This document shows positions 34,400 through 47,759 of a stretch of 64,000 bases of DNA, piece after piece. Numbering within the stretch: the stretch's first letter is position 1; each line of letters opens with the position of its first letter. The DNA comes from Impatiens glandulifera (Eukaryota; Streptophyta; Magnoliopsida; Ericales; Balsaminaceae). The notes under the pieces were generated by a model. That model was not told the origin of the DNA. It ran no database searches and was given only the letters and a program-made list of their open reading frames with translations. The stretch covers positions 124,001 to 188,000 of the forward strand of contig NW_025919457.1 of the NCBI RefSeq assembly GCF_907164915.1. Direction: 5' to 3'. The translations under genes were made by a program, and so were the position numbers.

Positions 34400-36815
34400 T
34401 TATTTTTTTTTAAATTTTTTGTTTTGTTATTCTTATGTTATGAAAGTCATTATTTATGTACCATCTTATACTATATTGTTTTTAACCTTACAACATATTA
34501 CAAGGAGTGATGTTATTATTGAAAATGAAAGAAACTTTGATAATGTATAATATGAGAGTCTTCTATCTTCTAGCTGGACTTAAAAGGCCTTTGATGTTAA
34601 TGTCAGCCTATATTATCAGGCTTGGGCCTTCTTTGAACAAAATTTATTGGGCTTGACCTAAATTGTTTTCTAGTCCAAACATACAAGGTTCAAATCAGTT
34701 GTCAACTCTTGACTTTTTTGTTTGTTAAAGAAATTTAAATGCTTAAAGACATACTTATGACAAGTCTTTGTTTAAGAAAGATACTAGATGTGTGAATGTT
34801 TGAATTGAAAGAGTTAACATGACTTCGCAATGAATTACTTTCAACTAGCGTTTTTAGTAAGAGTATAATTCGTGATCAAATTATTGAAATGACCACAAGT
34901 CATTTGTTATTTCTTGATTTGGTCATCGTTTTATTTAGGACGGCAACCATAAATTAAAGTTAGAGCTTCAATAAAAAAAAAAAATGCACTTGAGAGAATA
35001 TATTTTTATTTTCAAATGACAATACTACTAATTTATAAACAAAAAATGGACATAAAAGTTTAGTGGGTAATAAAAAAGATATTGGGCTTATAAGTGTAGT
35101 TAGGGATGATAATGGATAATCGTAAACTTCTTATTTGTGGATATTCGATGGTTATGTTCAAGTATTTTAAATTGGGCCTGGATTTGGAGATTAGAGAGAG
35201 AAGAAGGTACCCGATCAAGTTCAAAGTCGGGAATAAGGAGTGGAGTGTGCATAACCCAAAATCGATACCAACTATATTAATATTTAATTTTTTTTTCTAA
35301 TGCTTAATATGACTTTTCATATGCTAAATCATATCAATCATCCCAATTAATATAAAAATATACCTCATTTAGTACTCTTATGCACTACACATGTTATCTT
35401 ATTTATTTTAACCATTTTTTTTTAATTAATTCTCTTGGGTAGACCCATTCCTAGGTAGAACATTTTTAACTTAAAAGGTCCAATTTCTACTTAATTCAAA
35501 TTAAGTGTATATATATTAACAACTTATTATCAGGAAATTATTACTTATATTAAATAAGTGTAACTAGTCAATGTGGAAAAATATAAGTGTTTTTTTTTCT
35601 TCTAAACTTGAGGAATGGGTTTATACAAAGTAAATGCCACAATCTTACTCATCTTCAATTTATCTTTTTCTAACATTTATCATATAACTTATTATTAGAC
35701 TCCACTAACCACAAAATTATCATTTTTTTAACTTTTACAACATAAATACGTAGTTAAGTAATATTTTTATTCGTCAAGTTCAGATTTGTCTAGTAAAATA
35801 AAAATGGAATTCAGATACAAGATATTTTAATAAACAACCAAAATAGATACCATTGCTATCCTAAAGCCCTGCAAGTTGCAACCCCTACAATCCGCCAATA
35901 ATTCTTCCTACATTTCAACCCTCTTAAGCTTCATTTTACTCATCTATTTCTTAAAAAAATAGGTTATTCTTTGGTTGATTTAATTGATCCTCTAAATTAG
36001 GAAAGAGAACAAGTCTATTTAATCTTTATCCTCATCTCATTTATAGTGTAACACATATTTTCTTAATTTCATTCATCCATAAATATTAAAGTTTTAAGCA
36101 AATAAAAGTTCTAAAGTTTTATCTGAATTGAATTGAAAGGAAAAACACAAACTTACTTTATTTGGAACATATTAGGTATTGATTGGTTTGATTAATTAAA
36201 TAAATTAATTAAAAAAACATTATCTTATTCTCATTCTATCACACCACATAATTTATTAATCAAAATAATAATAATAAACTCTCTGTTTTAACTTTTTTTA
36301 TTTTGTTAAGAAATATTTATTTTAAGTAATTAAGCTTTTTTAAAAACTTCAATTCCAACCAAACCTTAATATCTAGCTAATAAAATATTGTCTTAAATTT
36401 TGTAGGGTTAATAGAGGTGCCACGAAAGTGTGTCAAATAAGTTGGTCATAAAAGATTAATAAAGAAATGTATAAACCTAATAATTATTTGAAAACTAGGT
36501 AAGATGCATGTGTCATGTTTTGACATAAATATATCAACAATTTGACGAAAACAAACATTATTAATTAATTAATTTATTTATTTATTATAATTCAAATATT
36601 CAATATTACTCTTCCAACTTCCATTAGTCAATCAAACAAATACCTCCTCCCGCCGGCAGCCGCCATTGCAGCCGACCAACCCCTTCACAACTTGCACCTC
36701 TCACTCTCTCTCCTCTTTCTCTCTCTCCTTTTCAAAAATGTCAATGGTCAGAAATCTCTCTCTATCTCTCTCCTTCCCATCGCCTTCCATGTCCCCATTC
36801 TCTCTCTAGATTCTT
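34400..36815. other. Intergenic stretch upstream of the VQ gene
   Basis: Mostly AT-rich with no gene recognised. A 64-residue frame at 35106-35300 lies in a segment reminiscent of decayed repeats and is not supported. From about 36640 the sequence becomes pyrimidine-rich (CTCTCTCTC), typical of a plant core promoter or leader. Confidence 0.5.
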
Positions 36816-36874
36816 TATAATATATATCTTCATCTTCATCAGAAAATCAATAGTTGACATTTCAATCCAACAAC
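36816..36874 (+). promoter_or_regulatory. TATA box and leader of the VQ gene
   Basis: TATAATATATAT at 36816-36827 lies about 50 bp before the ATG at 36875. A TTGAC W-box core is at 36854-36858. VQ proteins partner WRKY factors, so WRKY feedback is conceivable, but this is inference from one core motif. Confidence 0.45.
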
Positions 36875-37435
36875 ATGCCTGCAAAATATCAATTAGGTGA
36901 AGAACATAGGAAAGGATCAATCATGATCAACGGTCTTCGTCCTTCTCCATTGATGATCAACAATCAATCAAAACCCATCAAGAAACAGCCGCCTCCGGCG
37001 GCAGAACATCATCGGCGGCGTCAAGAAGGGCCAGTTATAATCTATACTGAATCTCCAAAAATCATTCATACTAAGCCTCATGAATTCATGGCTCTTGTTC
37101 AGAGGTTAACGGGTCATCGAGAAAATGCTGAACGGCGGCAGGTAAGCGTCGCCGGCGGAGATGAATCTGAAGATGAAGAAGGATCTGGTACTAGCCCTAC
37201 GGCGGCGGCGGAGGAGGAGGAGAATGGACCGAATGAATTTTTGGCTGATTTTCCTTTGTTTACTCCGACTTCGAATAATCTGTTTTTGTCTCCGGCAGCT
37301 CAACAACCTCATCCTCTTCATAGATATGGTGATTTTCTTTCACTTTCTCCAAGCGTGGGAAAGATGGAATCATCATCATCATCTTCTTCTTCAATATTTA
37401 ATGTCAAGAGGGAATTCATTGATGTTATGAAATGA
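36875..37435 (+). CDS. VQ-motif protein (VQ8/VQ20/MKS1-like)
   Basis: An intronless gene for 186 residues. The ATG at 36875 is the first in the frame and is followed by MPAKYQLGEEHRKGS. The N-terminal block INGLRPSPLMI is the conserved segment of this VQ subgroup. The core is PVIIYTESPKIIHTKPHEFM followed by ALVQRLTG, giving the FxxxVQxLTG motif (about residues 73-82) by which VQ proteins bind the WRKY domain. Downstream are an acidic stretch (DESEDEEGSG), an FPLFTPTSNNLF segment, poly-Ser, and FNVKREFIDVM at the end. VQ proteins of this type are nuclear co-regulators of WRKY factors in defence or development, and some are MAP-kinase substrates. Assignment to a specific Arabidopsis orthologue is uncertain. 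Confidence 0.93.
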   Translation: MPAKYQLGEEHRKGSIMINGLRPSPLMINNQSKPIKKQPPPAAEHHRRRQEGPVIIYTESPKIIHTKPHEFMALVQRLTGHRENAERRQVSVAGGDESEDEEGSGTSPTAAAEEEENGPNEFLADFPLFTPTSNNLFLSPAAQQPHPLHRYGDFLSLSPSVGKMESSSSSSSSIFNVKREFIDVMK

Positions 37436-38604
37436 TCCAGAGTGATGTATACAGTTTGTTGCAAATCCATCATTTTTCTATTTCAATCCTTTGGTTTCAT
37501 CTCATTTATTGTTTTTATTTTAAATAATCTTTCTTTGATTCTAATCTTAGGTTTATTCATTTTATTTTATTTAACTTTTGACATTTTATATGTAAAAAAA
37601 ACAATTACTATTATTTTGTGTTTATTTATAATTATTCAAATATTTAAAATCAATCTAACTGTCTAAATTGAACCGAAGTGAAAATTGGAATGATTAATGG
37701 TATATAAAATTGTTAAACTAAACAAAATAATTTTTTTAAACGCTAGTTTTGTAACTCTTGTGTAGTGTGTTTAATTCTCGCAGATTAAGCATATAGCCCG
37801 CAAAACACTCAACAAATTAAATTAGATTAGATGTTAACTAGATGGATCGTATAATGAACTCGAGTTTATATTAGATAGAGGTATCCACATTTTTTTTTTG
37901 TTAATCTAAAATAGAGGAATATTTAGTTTGTAGGTTTAGGGAAGTCGAAACCTGACCACTTAATTCTAATTAAAATTAAATATATAAAATTTAATTACAA
38001 GTTATATTTACAACTACAATTATTTATGATATTTGTTTTTTAAAATAATTTTGGAGTATAATTGTATTATTTAGTAAATAAATTTGGAATCAAATTAACC
38101 TATCAAACCGATAAAGATGATTTTTTTAACCCGATCAAACCAAACGATAAACATCTATCCATATCGACAACTCATCTACCTCGTCATACCACTTCTAGAA
38201 CCCTTGGTTGCTAGAGCAACCCTTCAATTCATACTATATTAACTAGCTAGTCATCAAATAAGATTCTCAAGATATTCAAATACCGGAGCCAGTTAAGACT
38301 AGGAGAACATAAGAAAAATAGTTTATGTAAACCTGTTTATATGTATCCATTTTAAAATTATAATAAATGAAGATAAGTGATTATATCAACTCTCATGTTC
38401 TAGTGCCTCCCCAATATTGTTGGATTGGATTGGATTGATAAGAAAATGGATCAAGTTAATAAAGATAGTTACACAAATAAAGTTTAAAACAAACAATATA
38501 ACCAAAAAAAACAACCCATAACAAAAATAACAATTATTTAAGATAAAATATATAAAAGCACATTACAAAACGAGCCGACACAAAATATAGTTAAACAAAT
38601 ATAG

Positions 38605-38636
<32 letters not shown>

Positions 38637-41000
38637 TGACAAAAAAAATATCAAGAAACACCCTCAAAATAAAAGGAATAATTAACAATAGAAAAAACAA
38701 CATACTCACTAATTAAGTGGTTATGAACACTATCTAGCTTAAACAACAAAAAGCATAAATAAACTAAAAAAGAAAAATTCAAGAGAAAACTCTAAGTAAT
38801 TTATAATATTATAGTAGAGTAAACTTTATTGAATTGATTGAACACAATAATAATATTTCTAAATACTTATTCAAATAGGATTTCAAATCTTAATCAAACT
38901 AAGAATTGAATCTTTCAAATAATATTAAAAAAATAATAATATATATATAAATTGAGATTAATCTAGGCTTATGTTTGGTTGAGTCATTAATTAAAAAAAC
39001 TATCCGTCTGTTTATATTTGACTTTAAAATATATATTTAAAGAAGTTAGCCTGATCCTAAGAATCAAGTTTTTCACTTAACTTATAATATTATATATTAT
39101 TTGAAATATTCTAATTAGTTTATTTTAAATAAATAATTAAAATTTGTAATTAATATATATATAATATTTGGAACTTCAAATTTTATTTTCTTAATTTAAA
39201 ATTATAATTTTTCTAAAGATAAAAATTGAAGGATAATTCAATTCTAATTCTAGTAAGATTAAATATTTGTAATTCTAATCCTAATTCTTGTAAAATTCAA
39301 ATTATAGTTATATTTATAATTTCAATCCTAATTATACCTTAGAACAAAAAAAGGTACTCTATATGCTCTACCTCATCTAAGTTTAGCCTTAGAGAGATTC
39401 AAATTTTCAAATAACCTAAACCAAGCAACCCACCTCTTAATTAATGTTGCAAAATCATTATATATATTTACCATTTTTTTGAAAAAAAATTATTATATAA
39501 AAATATACCATGTAGAACAAGAAAATAATTTACACATTCTTTTTTTGAGAAAAAAAAAAATAATTATATTAGACACCAAAAATATTGAACCTTGGCTAGC
39601 TTTCAATAATTTTGGGACCATATATATGTGTCATTGAGACCATTTTTATAATTAAAGTAGTCATTTCCCCCTTTCTTATCAAGTTGTGGAATTAGGTTTG
39701 AGTGGGACTAGGTAATAAATTCTACTTAATTAAGTGAAAAAAATAGTTTAGAATATTTTATTTTAGAAGAAAGAATAGACCCATTATTTATTTATATTTA
39801 TATATGATATTTTTCAGCAATTAAATAATCAAGTTTGTTTGTTTGTTAAAACTCATAAATAAAAACAAAATTTTGAAAGTAAGAATTAGTTTACATATCT
39901 TGAAATCCTAACTTGCATTTCAATATATATTTTTTTAATTTAGAAATTATTCACTTTGGACTTTCATACATTAATTATTGTGCAAATATATGAATTAGTA
40001 AAACTGTGTTCTCTTTAAAAAATTATCTCTCTTAAAATAATAATAAAAAAGGCTAAAGCAAATATTTATGTATCTAATTCAATTTTTATTCTCACATCAA
40101 ATCAAATTTTGCATCTAAACTTTAAGTTGTTTTTAAATGTGATAAAAATAATTAAAGAGTAAAATAAATTCCATACCCTAGTGAAATTACTCATATTAAT
40201 AAAATGTTTGAAGCAAGTAATGATATAGAGATATAATTTTCTCTCTAAGTTTTTATAACTTTTTTATTTTCCTGAAACTAAAATAACAAAATTAAACGTG
40301 ATTTTATTGTTGACTTCTTAACATTACTAAAGATATAGATATTATCGAAATATTTAAAATTAGCATTGTTACAACTTTACTAATTCTAACATTAAATATT
40401 AATAATTTTCAATAATTGTGTATCCCCACTTAATCATTTCACAAGAGCCGACGAAAGATTCTAATTAGGTGTATATAGGACATTACATGTATGTCACACC
40501 TCCTTTTTATTTTAAGTATCTTATTCTTCAACTACTATGATAATGATATATATTTTTTTAAAGTGTAAATATTTTTTTTATAACTTAAAAGTGCAAAATT
40601 GATCTAAAGGACATGAAATTAGTGTAATTATTGTTGAAACAAAATGTCTCTAATATTTTTTAATGTGACATTTTATATAATATTAGTCAGTTGACATTTA
40701 TTTTTTGTAATAGCAAAAGCTACAAAAATAGAAGTGCAATACTAAATAAATATTATTTTAAAAAAAGTTAAAAGATATTCTGTCCAGGGATGGCCGATAA
40801 AACTCTACTCACAAGTCTCACTCAGATCCCTCTCTTTCTCTTATAGCTCCCAAAAGAGCAAATTTTTATGTTATTTTACAAAGATTTGTAATTATTTAAA
40901 ATACAAGTTCAAACACAAAAACCTTAATTATATGAACTCAAATTGATAGGGAAAAAAGTATAGAAAGAGAAACCAAATTATTTAAAAAACTTATTCAATT
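37436..41000. other. AT-rich intergenic DNA
   Basis: 3' flank of the VQ gene followed by long A/T-rich sequence. A (TA)n microsatellite lies at about 38605-38633. No gene or clear element was recognised. Confidence 0.6.
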
Positions 41001-43790
41001 TATTAATGACAAAATGAGTAGAGAAACCATTTTTTTTTTCTTTCATAAGGCTTTGTACGGATTCGGATTTTTAGAGAAGGTAAACTATTTGTTTACGCTT
41101 CTTTATTGTCTCACACTCTTTGTGAAACTGACGACGATGTAGAAAGCTTTAGTATAATCGCTGTTCATCGCATTCGGTTAAGACATATTCGTCTTCATAT
41201 TCACAGATTTAGTGACCAGACTACTAGCTAGTAAGTTGATTTTAGATGTCGATGTTTGTAATTGAAAATTTCTAGATCATGTTTTGATTCGGTGTAATTC
41301 CCTTGTGCGCAGCTTTGGCGACTGACCGATGAGATTGCTTACATAAAATAAACAAAAAATAAACTTATAAACAACCTCATTTGTTTTCTCTTGCTTCATA
41401 CTATAACCCCATGATTTTCCTTCTGCAGCTTATCACGTGTGTACGACGCGTAGCAATACGGGGATCGCGGGAATGACTCAGATTCGATGCTTTACAACTT
41501 TGGTTTGCGTGTCGACAGTTTTCTTAAAGAAAAAATATTATTTTAAAATAATTGGAAACTTTAAAAATTAATTATGTACAAATAATTAATTTTATTCAAA
41601 TTTTAATAATATATGATCGCCCAATTTAAATTAATCAAACATAATTAACTTAAAATATTATTTATTTGAAAACAAAGGCGTCAAATAATTTTTAAAAAAT
41701 CAGTAAAATGTACGCGTGTAAACATACTTTATACCAGAGTTTCTATAAAGGTTCGATTTTTTGTTATGCTCGAGAAAGAGTTTCCGCACTATGTCATTCG
41801 GGCCCGTCAAATGACAGTTTTATTTTTTAAAGCAAAGTTTGTCTATTACAAGATTTATTTATAACATTTATTTTCTTTAATTAGTAGTCCAAGGGTTCTA
41901 AACAAAGATATATTTAAATTACATAAATAATTGTACAAAATTATTTAAAAGGGTGTACATGTGATTGCATTGATTTAAAATTGAGTACAAACTCTGAAAA
42001 ATATCAGAAAAGTGTTATAATTTAAAAATAAATTCCAAACGGGGTCTTATCCAAAATATTTGTTTAGGAAATATTCTAAACATTTAAATATTATTTTTTG
42101 ACTTTTCGAGATTATTTAAAAACCGATTGGGGTTCCAAATTACAAAAATAATTTAGATTTTAAAAAGTGGAACCAAACAGGCCTAGGACCGGAGTCCTAG
42201 GGTCTGGGTCCGGTCATACCGATTTGGGCTCGAACGGGCTCGATCTAGACCGGGAAGGTGTGAATCAGGGCTTGGGATACTCGGTCGAGGGACTAGAGGG
42301 CTCAGTCCTAGGGTTCAAGAGGTTCGGTCTTGAACTCAGGCTGTTCGATCTTAGGTTTGGGAGGCTCGGTCTTAGGTCTAGCTTCCTCGGTCGTGGACCT
42401 AGGAGGCTCAGTCCCAGGTCAGACCTCTCGGTTCGAGGTTAGAAACCTCAGCCGGATTCCTTAGTCCTTGCTCAAGAACATCGGTCTTAAGTCTCGGTCC
42501 TAACTCAAGAACATCGATCATTGGTCTCGGTCCTGACTCAAGAACACTAGTCCTTGGTCTCGGTCCTATGTCAATTTTCTCGGTCCATGGTTTCGGTCAG
42601 GACCAAGGATTCTCGGTCATATTTCTTGGTCCCAGTCCTACATGACTCGGTCGCCGGGGACCGAGTGTTATTGAATTGGTCAAGAATTGCATATCTTGTA
42701 TCTTTTGATACAGATCATGAAATCATGATCTCTAAGCAATCAACTCATGTAATTGTAGGGATTAAAAATCCTAACCCTAATCACGATCAATCGATTTATA
42801 CAAAGATCAATTTCTCAAAACCGTTTTTAGGTCAAAATTTTGGATCTTTTGAATTTAGGTCATCTCAATGCATAATTTTTGTTCCATTAGCTTTGAAATG
42901 ATGAACATAGTGGGGCACAACCAAAACAAGAACATCATTCAAGCTCTCTGTAATAACTTTTGAAAACAAAATTCAAATTCATTTTTTTCAAAATTTTAGT
43001 TGGATCAAACATGATGGGGATGTTGTTATAATTATCTTGAAACATCCTAACATGTTTAGCAGCTATTTGAATAAAAAAATTCAAGCTTAAAGCTTAAGAA
43101 CATCAAATTCAAAAAATCCATATTTTCAAACCAATTTTTAGTTTTTTTGTTTGTTTTAGGTTGATTTTTATCAAATCTCTTTCAACAGAAAGTTCAAATA
43201 TCATCTAGGGAATGATCTAAACAAAGAAAACATCGATCAAACTTAAAAAAAAAAAAAATCAATTTTCAATCACAATTTAAAATATAGATGATCTACAAGT
43301 TTACTAACAATTGGAGAACACTCCAATGATGTAGCTCTCCTGAAGTTTAGGTCGTCGGAGCAACTTCTACAATTATGTTTGAAATTTTGGAATTTCTTCA
43401 ATTATGTTGTAAGATTGGGATTTTGTTTGATAGATTGGAACAGGAGGACTTAGAGAGTATTTATACTTAACTAGGTCAGTTATCCTAACCTAATTCAACT
43501 TCAATTTGATCACTAATCAAAATGATGTCGTTTTGATTGCGAAAAAGACGACTAAAACGACGTCGTTTTGATTAGTCAAAATGCGTCGTTGGAAGTCTGT
43601 TAGTGTTCCAATGGCGTTTGGTGTTTGGGATAACGGGGTTAGGTGTCCCGTTAGTCAATCTAGTGTGGCCCCAAGCGTGCGCGTGTTGTATTACATCCGA
43701 ATGCGTTGTGTGTTTTTGGGTGCTAAATGAAATTTCAGCGCTGATCCGATGCTCTGAATCCTGTTGTAACAATTAAACATAATTTTGGCT
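41001..43790. repeat. Probable LTR-retrotransposon remnant with GC-rich repeats
   Basis: Several segments look like LTR or leader sequence of gypsy-type elements: AGCTTTGGCGACTGACCG (41312-41329), CTCGAGAAAGAGTTTCCGCA (41769-41788) and the GC-rich array at 42180-42665. The right part (42720-43790) is related to 10690-11600. Plus-strand frames at 42167-42442 and 42554-42901 only reflect the local GC richness. No gag or pol motif was found, so the class is tentative. Confidence 0.35.
42180..42665. repeat. GC-rich CTCGGTC minisatellite-like array
   Basis: More than a dozen copies of (C)TCGGTC(C/T)T or close variants occur at irregular 25-40 bp spacing. The most regular units are near 42465-42570, with ACTCAAGAACA(T/C) followed by CGGTC or GTCTCGGTCCT. 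Base composition contrasts sharply with the AT-rich surroundings. No protein family is recognisable in any frame. Confidence 0.7.
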
Positions 43791-46700
43791 ACACATGATT
43801 ATCATTTTATATTTTTAATAAAAGAATTATTTGAAATCGAATTTTAATCTCTTTCTTGCGTTTTTTCTCACCAAAAATTCCACAAAAAAATATTTTTGGA
43901 AACATAATAAAAATTATGTTCATTATTTTTATTTTTGGATATTTTGGAATATTTATTTAATTGTATTAAGCCATAAATTATACATAATTTATGTTTAAAT
44001 CGCAATTAAATAATTTCAAATCCCTTTTAATTTAATTTGGGTAAAATAAATACAATATTAACCTCAAATTATTTTTAGATTTTGATTTAATTTTTTTAAT
44101 TAAGATTTAATTATCACAATAATTAATCTTAATTTAATTTTTAATCTCTTTTTGTTATAAAATATTATTATTATTATTATTATTATAATTTAAAGTATAT
44201 CAAATTTTCATGTTTATAAATAAAGATATGTATATTCAATATAAAGTTGAACTAAACTATTCAAAATAAAAATGTATGGACTTATTTTGTATATCTATTA
44301 TTATTTATTAACAGTAAATTTAATAAAAAAAATAATAAATATTTATTTTATAATATAAATATAACTTAATATAATATATAAAAATAATTATATATTTAAA
44401 ATTTCAAAAATGTTAAAAAATAAAATAAAGAAATTAAATATAATTAAAATTATAATAATAATTATATTATATAAAAATAATAATTTAAATATATAAATAA
44501 TTGAATTTAGTTTTTTTTAATAATAAATCATATTAATAATAAAAAAATTAAAATATAAAAAGAAAAAAATAATAATAACTACGTTCCAACCGTAAATTAA
44601 GTTTATTTAAAAAACAATAACAAAATAATTTAGTTTTAAAAAGTCTGAACTCAATTTTAATCAATTTAAAACACTAGTGTTGAAACTAATGTGTCAACCC
44701 TTTATGATGTAGCCAGTAGGAAAAATTAAGACCAAGGCAAATATGAACTATTTTTGGCATTTATTTTTTTTATTTTTAAATAATATAACAATTTCATCTA
44801 TCCACCTTTATTGTAATTGTCCCAAAAAATATAAAAAGAACCCAACAAAAATTAATTGAGTAGAAGCTATTACTTTATAAGTTACCATCAAGAAAAAAAA
44901 GTCTCAAATTATGATAGAAAACATAAACACAACCTCTTCCATAAAGAAACATTAACAAAATTATCATATTAATATTAAAATTTATATTAAGAAAGTTATC
45001 ATAATAATGTGATTACTTTCAAAGTTTTGACCCATATATAATTTTTAGTCAAAAGCCCATAAAAATCAAAGTCTTTACAATCTCCAAATAAATGTTCATA
45101 TGGGAATGGAATAGAAGACTATAAATATGTCAAAAAAATAATAAAATAAAAAGTAATCATAATTTTGGTTCTCATTTTCTTTAGCTTTTACACTAAACTA
45201 CCTAAGACTTGAAGATAATTTAACCAATTGATACATTGAACTTTCCCTTTCTTATAATTCACAAGAAACAATAATTTTTCAATAATCATTATGTTTCTAT
45301 TGTGTTCCCCATGCTTGCTAACTGCCTTTAAAGGATTTACCTAACACTAGTAATTAGTTACATTATTGTGTTATTTTAAATCTTTGTACTTCTAATGTTA
45401 TCATTAAATTAATTTTAAATTTTTAAATCACATTTCTTCTTTTATTAAATAGAAGTTTAATTAAATCAAATATAATATGCTGTTTAATCAATTATCACTT
45501 CTTTAATCATATCATTAAATATTCAATATATATATATAATATACATTTGTGATTTTATTTATAATCCATTTTATATCAAATGATATATTTTTTAAATAAC
45601 CCAAAGATCAAATAAAGCCTAGACATATCACTTTCTTTATAATTTAAGTTTCAATAATAGTGTTGTTGACGTTTGATTTGGCCGGTGCAGCTGGAGCTGG
45701 TCCGAAACATATATTAAAATAACAAGCAAATAATTGTCTTTGCAGTACTCTAAAGTTCATATTTATAAATATAAAATATAAGAGAAAGGAAATAAATTAA
45801 TGAATGATTGAAATTGTCTATTAAACATCATTAATGTAGTAGATACAAGACATAAATTGATTTAATGAAGATATCCTTAGAAATCCATTAAACAACCATA
45901 TAACTAAACCAAACAATAAAATTACTATTCATTAACTCAATAGGTTAATTATTTATATATATATACACAAGCTTAAATTTGTTAGAATCTGATTTATCAC
46001 TTCAATTTAAGACAATCTGATTTATCACTTCAATTTAAGACGTTTTTAATAAGAATGAAAATTAAAATATTTAATATTACATATAAAACTCTTATAAATT
46101 ATTTTTATCACTTAAACTATTGTAATATATTATAAATTACTCAATAATAATAATTTATCAATAAAAATTTAATTTGAATGAAAATGGTGTTAATATATTA
46201 TATAATAATATTTAATTTTAAATTAAAAGGAGTGATAAAGAGAGAGAACTTGAGGGAGAGAATGATGTGTCACTACATCACTAGTTGAAAAAAAGATAAA
46301 AGGTGAGGAAAAAGAGAAGAGAGAGAAATTTTGTTATTTTTTTTTTGACATCAAATTGCACCACATCATTTCCTCCCTCAATATTTCTTTCCCAATCATT
46401 TTCTCTTAAATTAATATTTAAATAATATATTTTAAAAAATAAAATAATTACATGATTTTAATTTTGTTTTTGTTAGAAAATAATTTATTTGATTAGCTTT
46501 TATTAAATTTATTTAGAATTTTATTTTGATTATTCAAAAAGTATTAAATGAGTCAATATAATTTGGTCAAGATACATTTAAAAAAGCCACTTTTCTATTA
46601 TAATAAAATATGACTTGTACACAACACTTTTACAGAAAAATCCTTCAAAATAAGTTTAAATACTTTTTAATTTATTTATTTTAGGAACTAATAAATAAAA

Positions 46701-46878
46701 ATAAATACACAAAACAGACAAAGAAAAAAATATGAAAAGTAAAAGACGTGATTATAATAATAGTAATAACATAATAAAGAAGTATTTACATTGCCTTGTC
46801 TGTTTTAACAACAGTAAAATGAATTTCCTAATTATTTAAATTGACAATTTTACCCTCCAGTCAACTGTCAACATTAAT
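43791..46878. other. Very AT-rich intergenic DNA
   Basis: Extremely A/T-rich around 44150-44600 with (TTA)n at 44166-44186. GA-rich tracts occur near 46240-46330. No gene was recognised; the right end is the 3' flank of the minus-strand gene at 46879. Confidence 0.6.
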
Positions 46879-47679
46879 TTAACAGCGCCACCAATTTTCC
46901 CCGTCAGATTCCGTCAATTTCATTAACGGCGACTTAACGTTTCTCATATCGCTTACATTTAACGCAGAATCCTTCTCACCAATCCCACCCACCTTGCTCC
47001 GCCGCCGAAGTGACGGCGCCGCCGTCGACGTCACCGTCGCCTTCGCCGGCGACCACTCAGCCAATATTGATGAAGTATTCAGTCCCATCCGTCTATCGTA
47101 TGAAGAACCCGAAAGAATCAAATCCGGCGCCGCCATCGACGTCGCCGGAATCTGCAATCTTTTCCGGCTATTATCAATTTTATTCAGATCCCAAACCGAA
47201 ACAACATTATCAGAGAAATCATCATCTTCAAAATCAAGTCCTAACCCTAAACTATCCCAAAATCTCACAACCCCTTTGCTAGAAGCTAAATCTGATAACG
47301 AGAATCGATCCCAGACAGAGAAATCTTCATCAGATGGCACACGATAGAAAGAGTTGATGTCGTCGTCTGAATCCTCACCAGAATCATCACCGGAATCATC
47401 ATCATCGCCGGAGTCAGAATCAAAATCGTCTCCAAAAAGCTGGATCGGAGGTTGAGAAGCAGCAAAGAGTTTAACTTTGTTTGAGATAGCTATTATTAAA
47501 AACTTTATTCTAAAGATTATACATCTGAAACTTGCTAATAATGCAAGAATAAGTGCTCCCCATTTCCAAAAACTATAACTTTCTGGAAATGATTGAAAAC
47601 GAGAAAAAAGAGATGGGTTTTGTAAACAATTAACACCCGCTTCAAAATTGCTTATTAGGTTAAGCTCAGGAATTTCCAT
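46879..47679 (-). CDS. Plant membrane protein with acidic Asp/Ser-rich linker, function unknown
   Basis: An intronless 266-residue frame, much richer in G+C than the flanks, which supports it. Residues about 39-66 (WKWGALILALLASFRCIIF and following) form one or two hydrophobic segments, so the protein is probably membrane anchored. Next comes QPPIQLFGDDFDSDSGDDD with a long Asp/Ser/Gly stretch, then conserved-looking Trp/Asp motifs (EDFSVWDRFSLSDL and RFWDSLGLGLDF). A Ser/Arg-rich tail ends DGENWWRC. No enzyme motif is visible. I know similar Trp/Asp-rich plant proteins only as uncharacterised. The ATG at 47679 precedes the hydrophobic segment and is about 72 bp from a TATA box. Confidence 0.82.
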   Translation of the reverse strand: MEIPELNLISNFEAGVNCLQNPSLFSRFQSFPESYSFWKWGALILALLASFRCIIFRIKFLIIAISNKVKLFAASQPPIQLFGDDFDSDSGDDDDSGDDSGEDSDDDINSFYRVPSDEDFSVWDRFSLSDLASSKGVVRFWDSLGLGLDFEDDDFSDNVVSVWDLNKIDNSRKRLQIPATSMAAPDLILSGSSYDRRMGLNTSSILAEWSPAKATVTSTAAPSLRRRSKVGGIGEKDSALNVSDMRNVKSPLMKLTESDGENWWRC

Positions 47680-47750
47680 AGTTGAAAATTTGGCAAAATC
47701 AAGAACAAGAGAGAGAGAGAGGGGAAGAAGAGGAGAGAGAGAATGAAGTG

Positions 47751-47758
47751 TATTTATA
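47751..47758 (-). promoter_or_regulatory. TATA box of the membrane-protein gene
   Basis: The minus strand reads TATAAATA, about 72 bp upstream of the ATG at 47679. It is followed by a GA/CT-rich leader (GAGAGAGAGA on the plus strand at 47710-47720). Confidence 0.6.
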
Positions 47759-47759
47759 A

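Noticed and set aside
36854..36874. Extension of the VQ protein upstream of the ATG at 36875
   Set aside because: The extension would start at TTG. The first ATG in the frame is at 36875 and has a good context.
41110..41235. Open plus-strand stretch near ETDDDVESFSIIAVHRIR
   Set aside because: Too short, with no start or splice context. It lies in a probable LTR-element remnant.
42167..42901. Plus-strand frames of 91 and 115 codons in the GC-rich array
   Set aside because: Their residues merely reflect the CTCGGTC repeat. There is no domain, and the frames change within the array.
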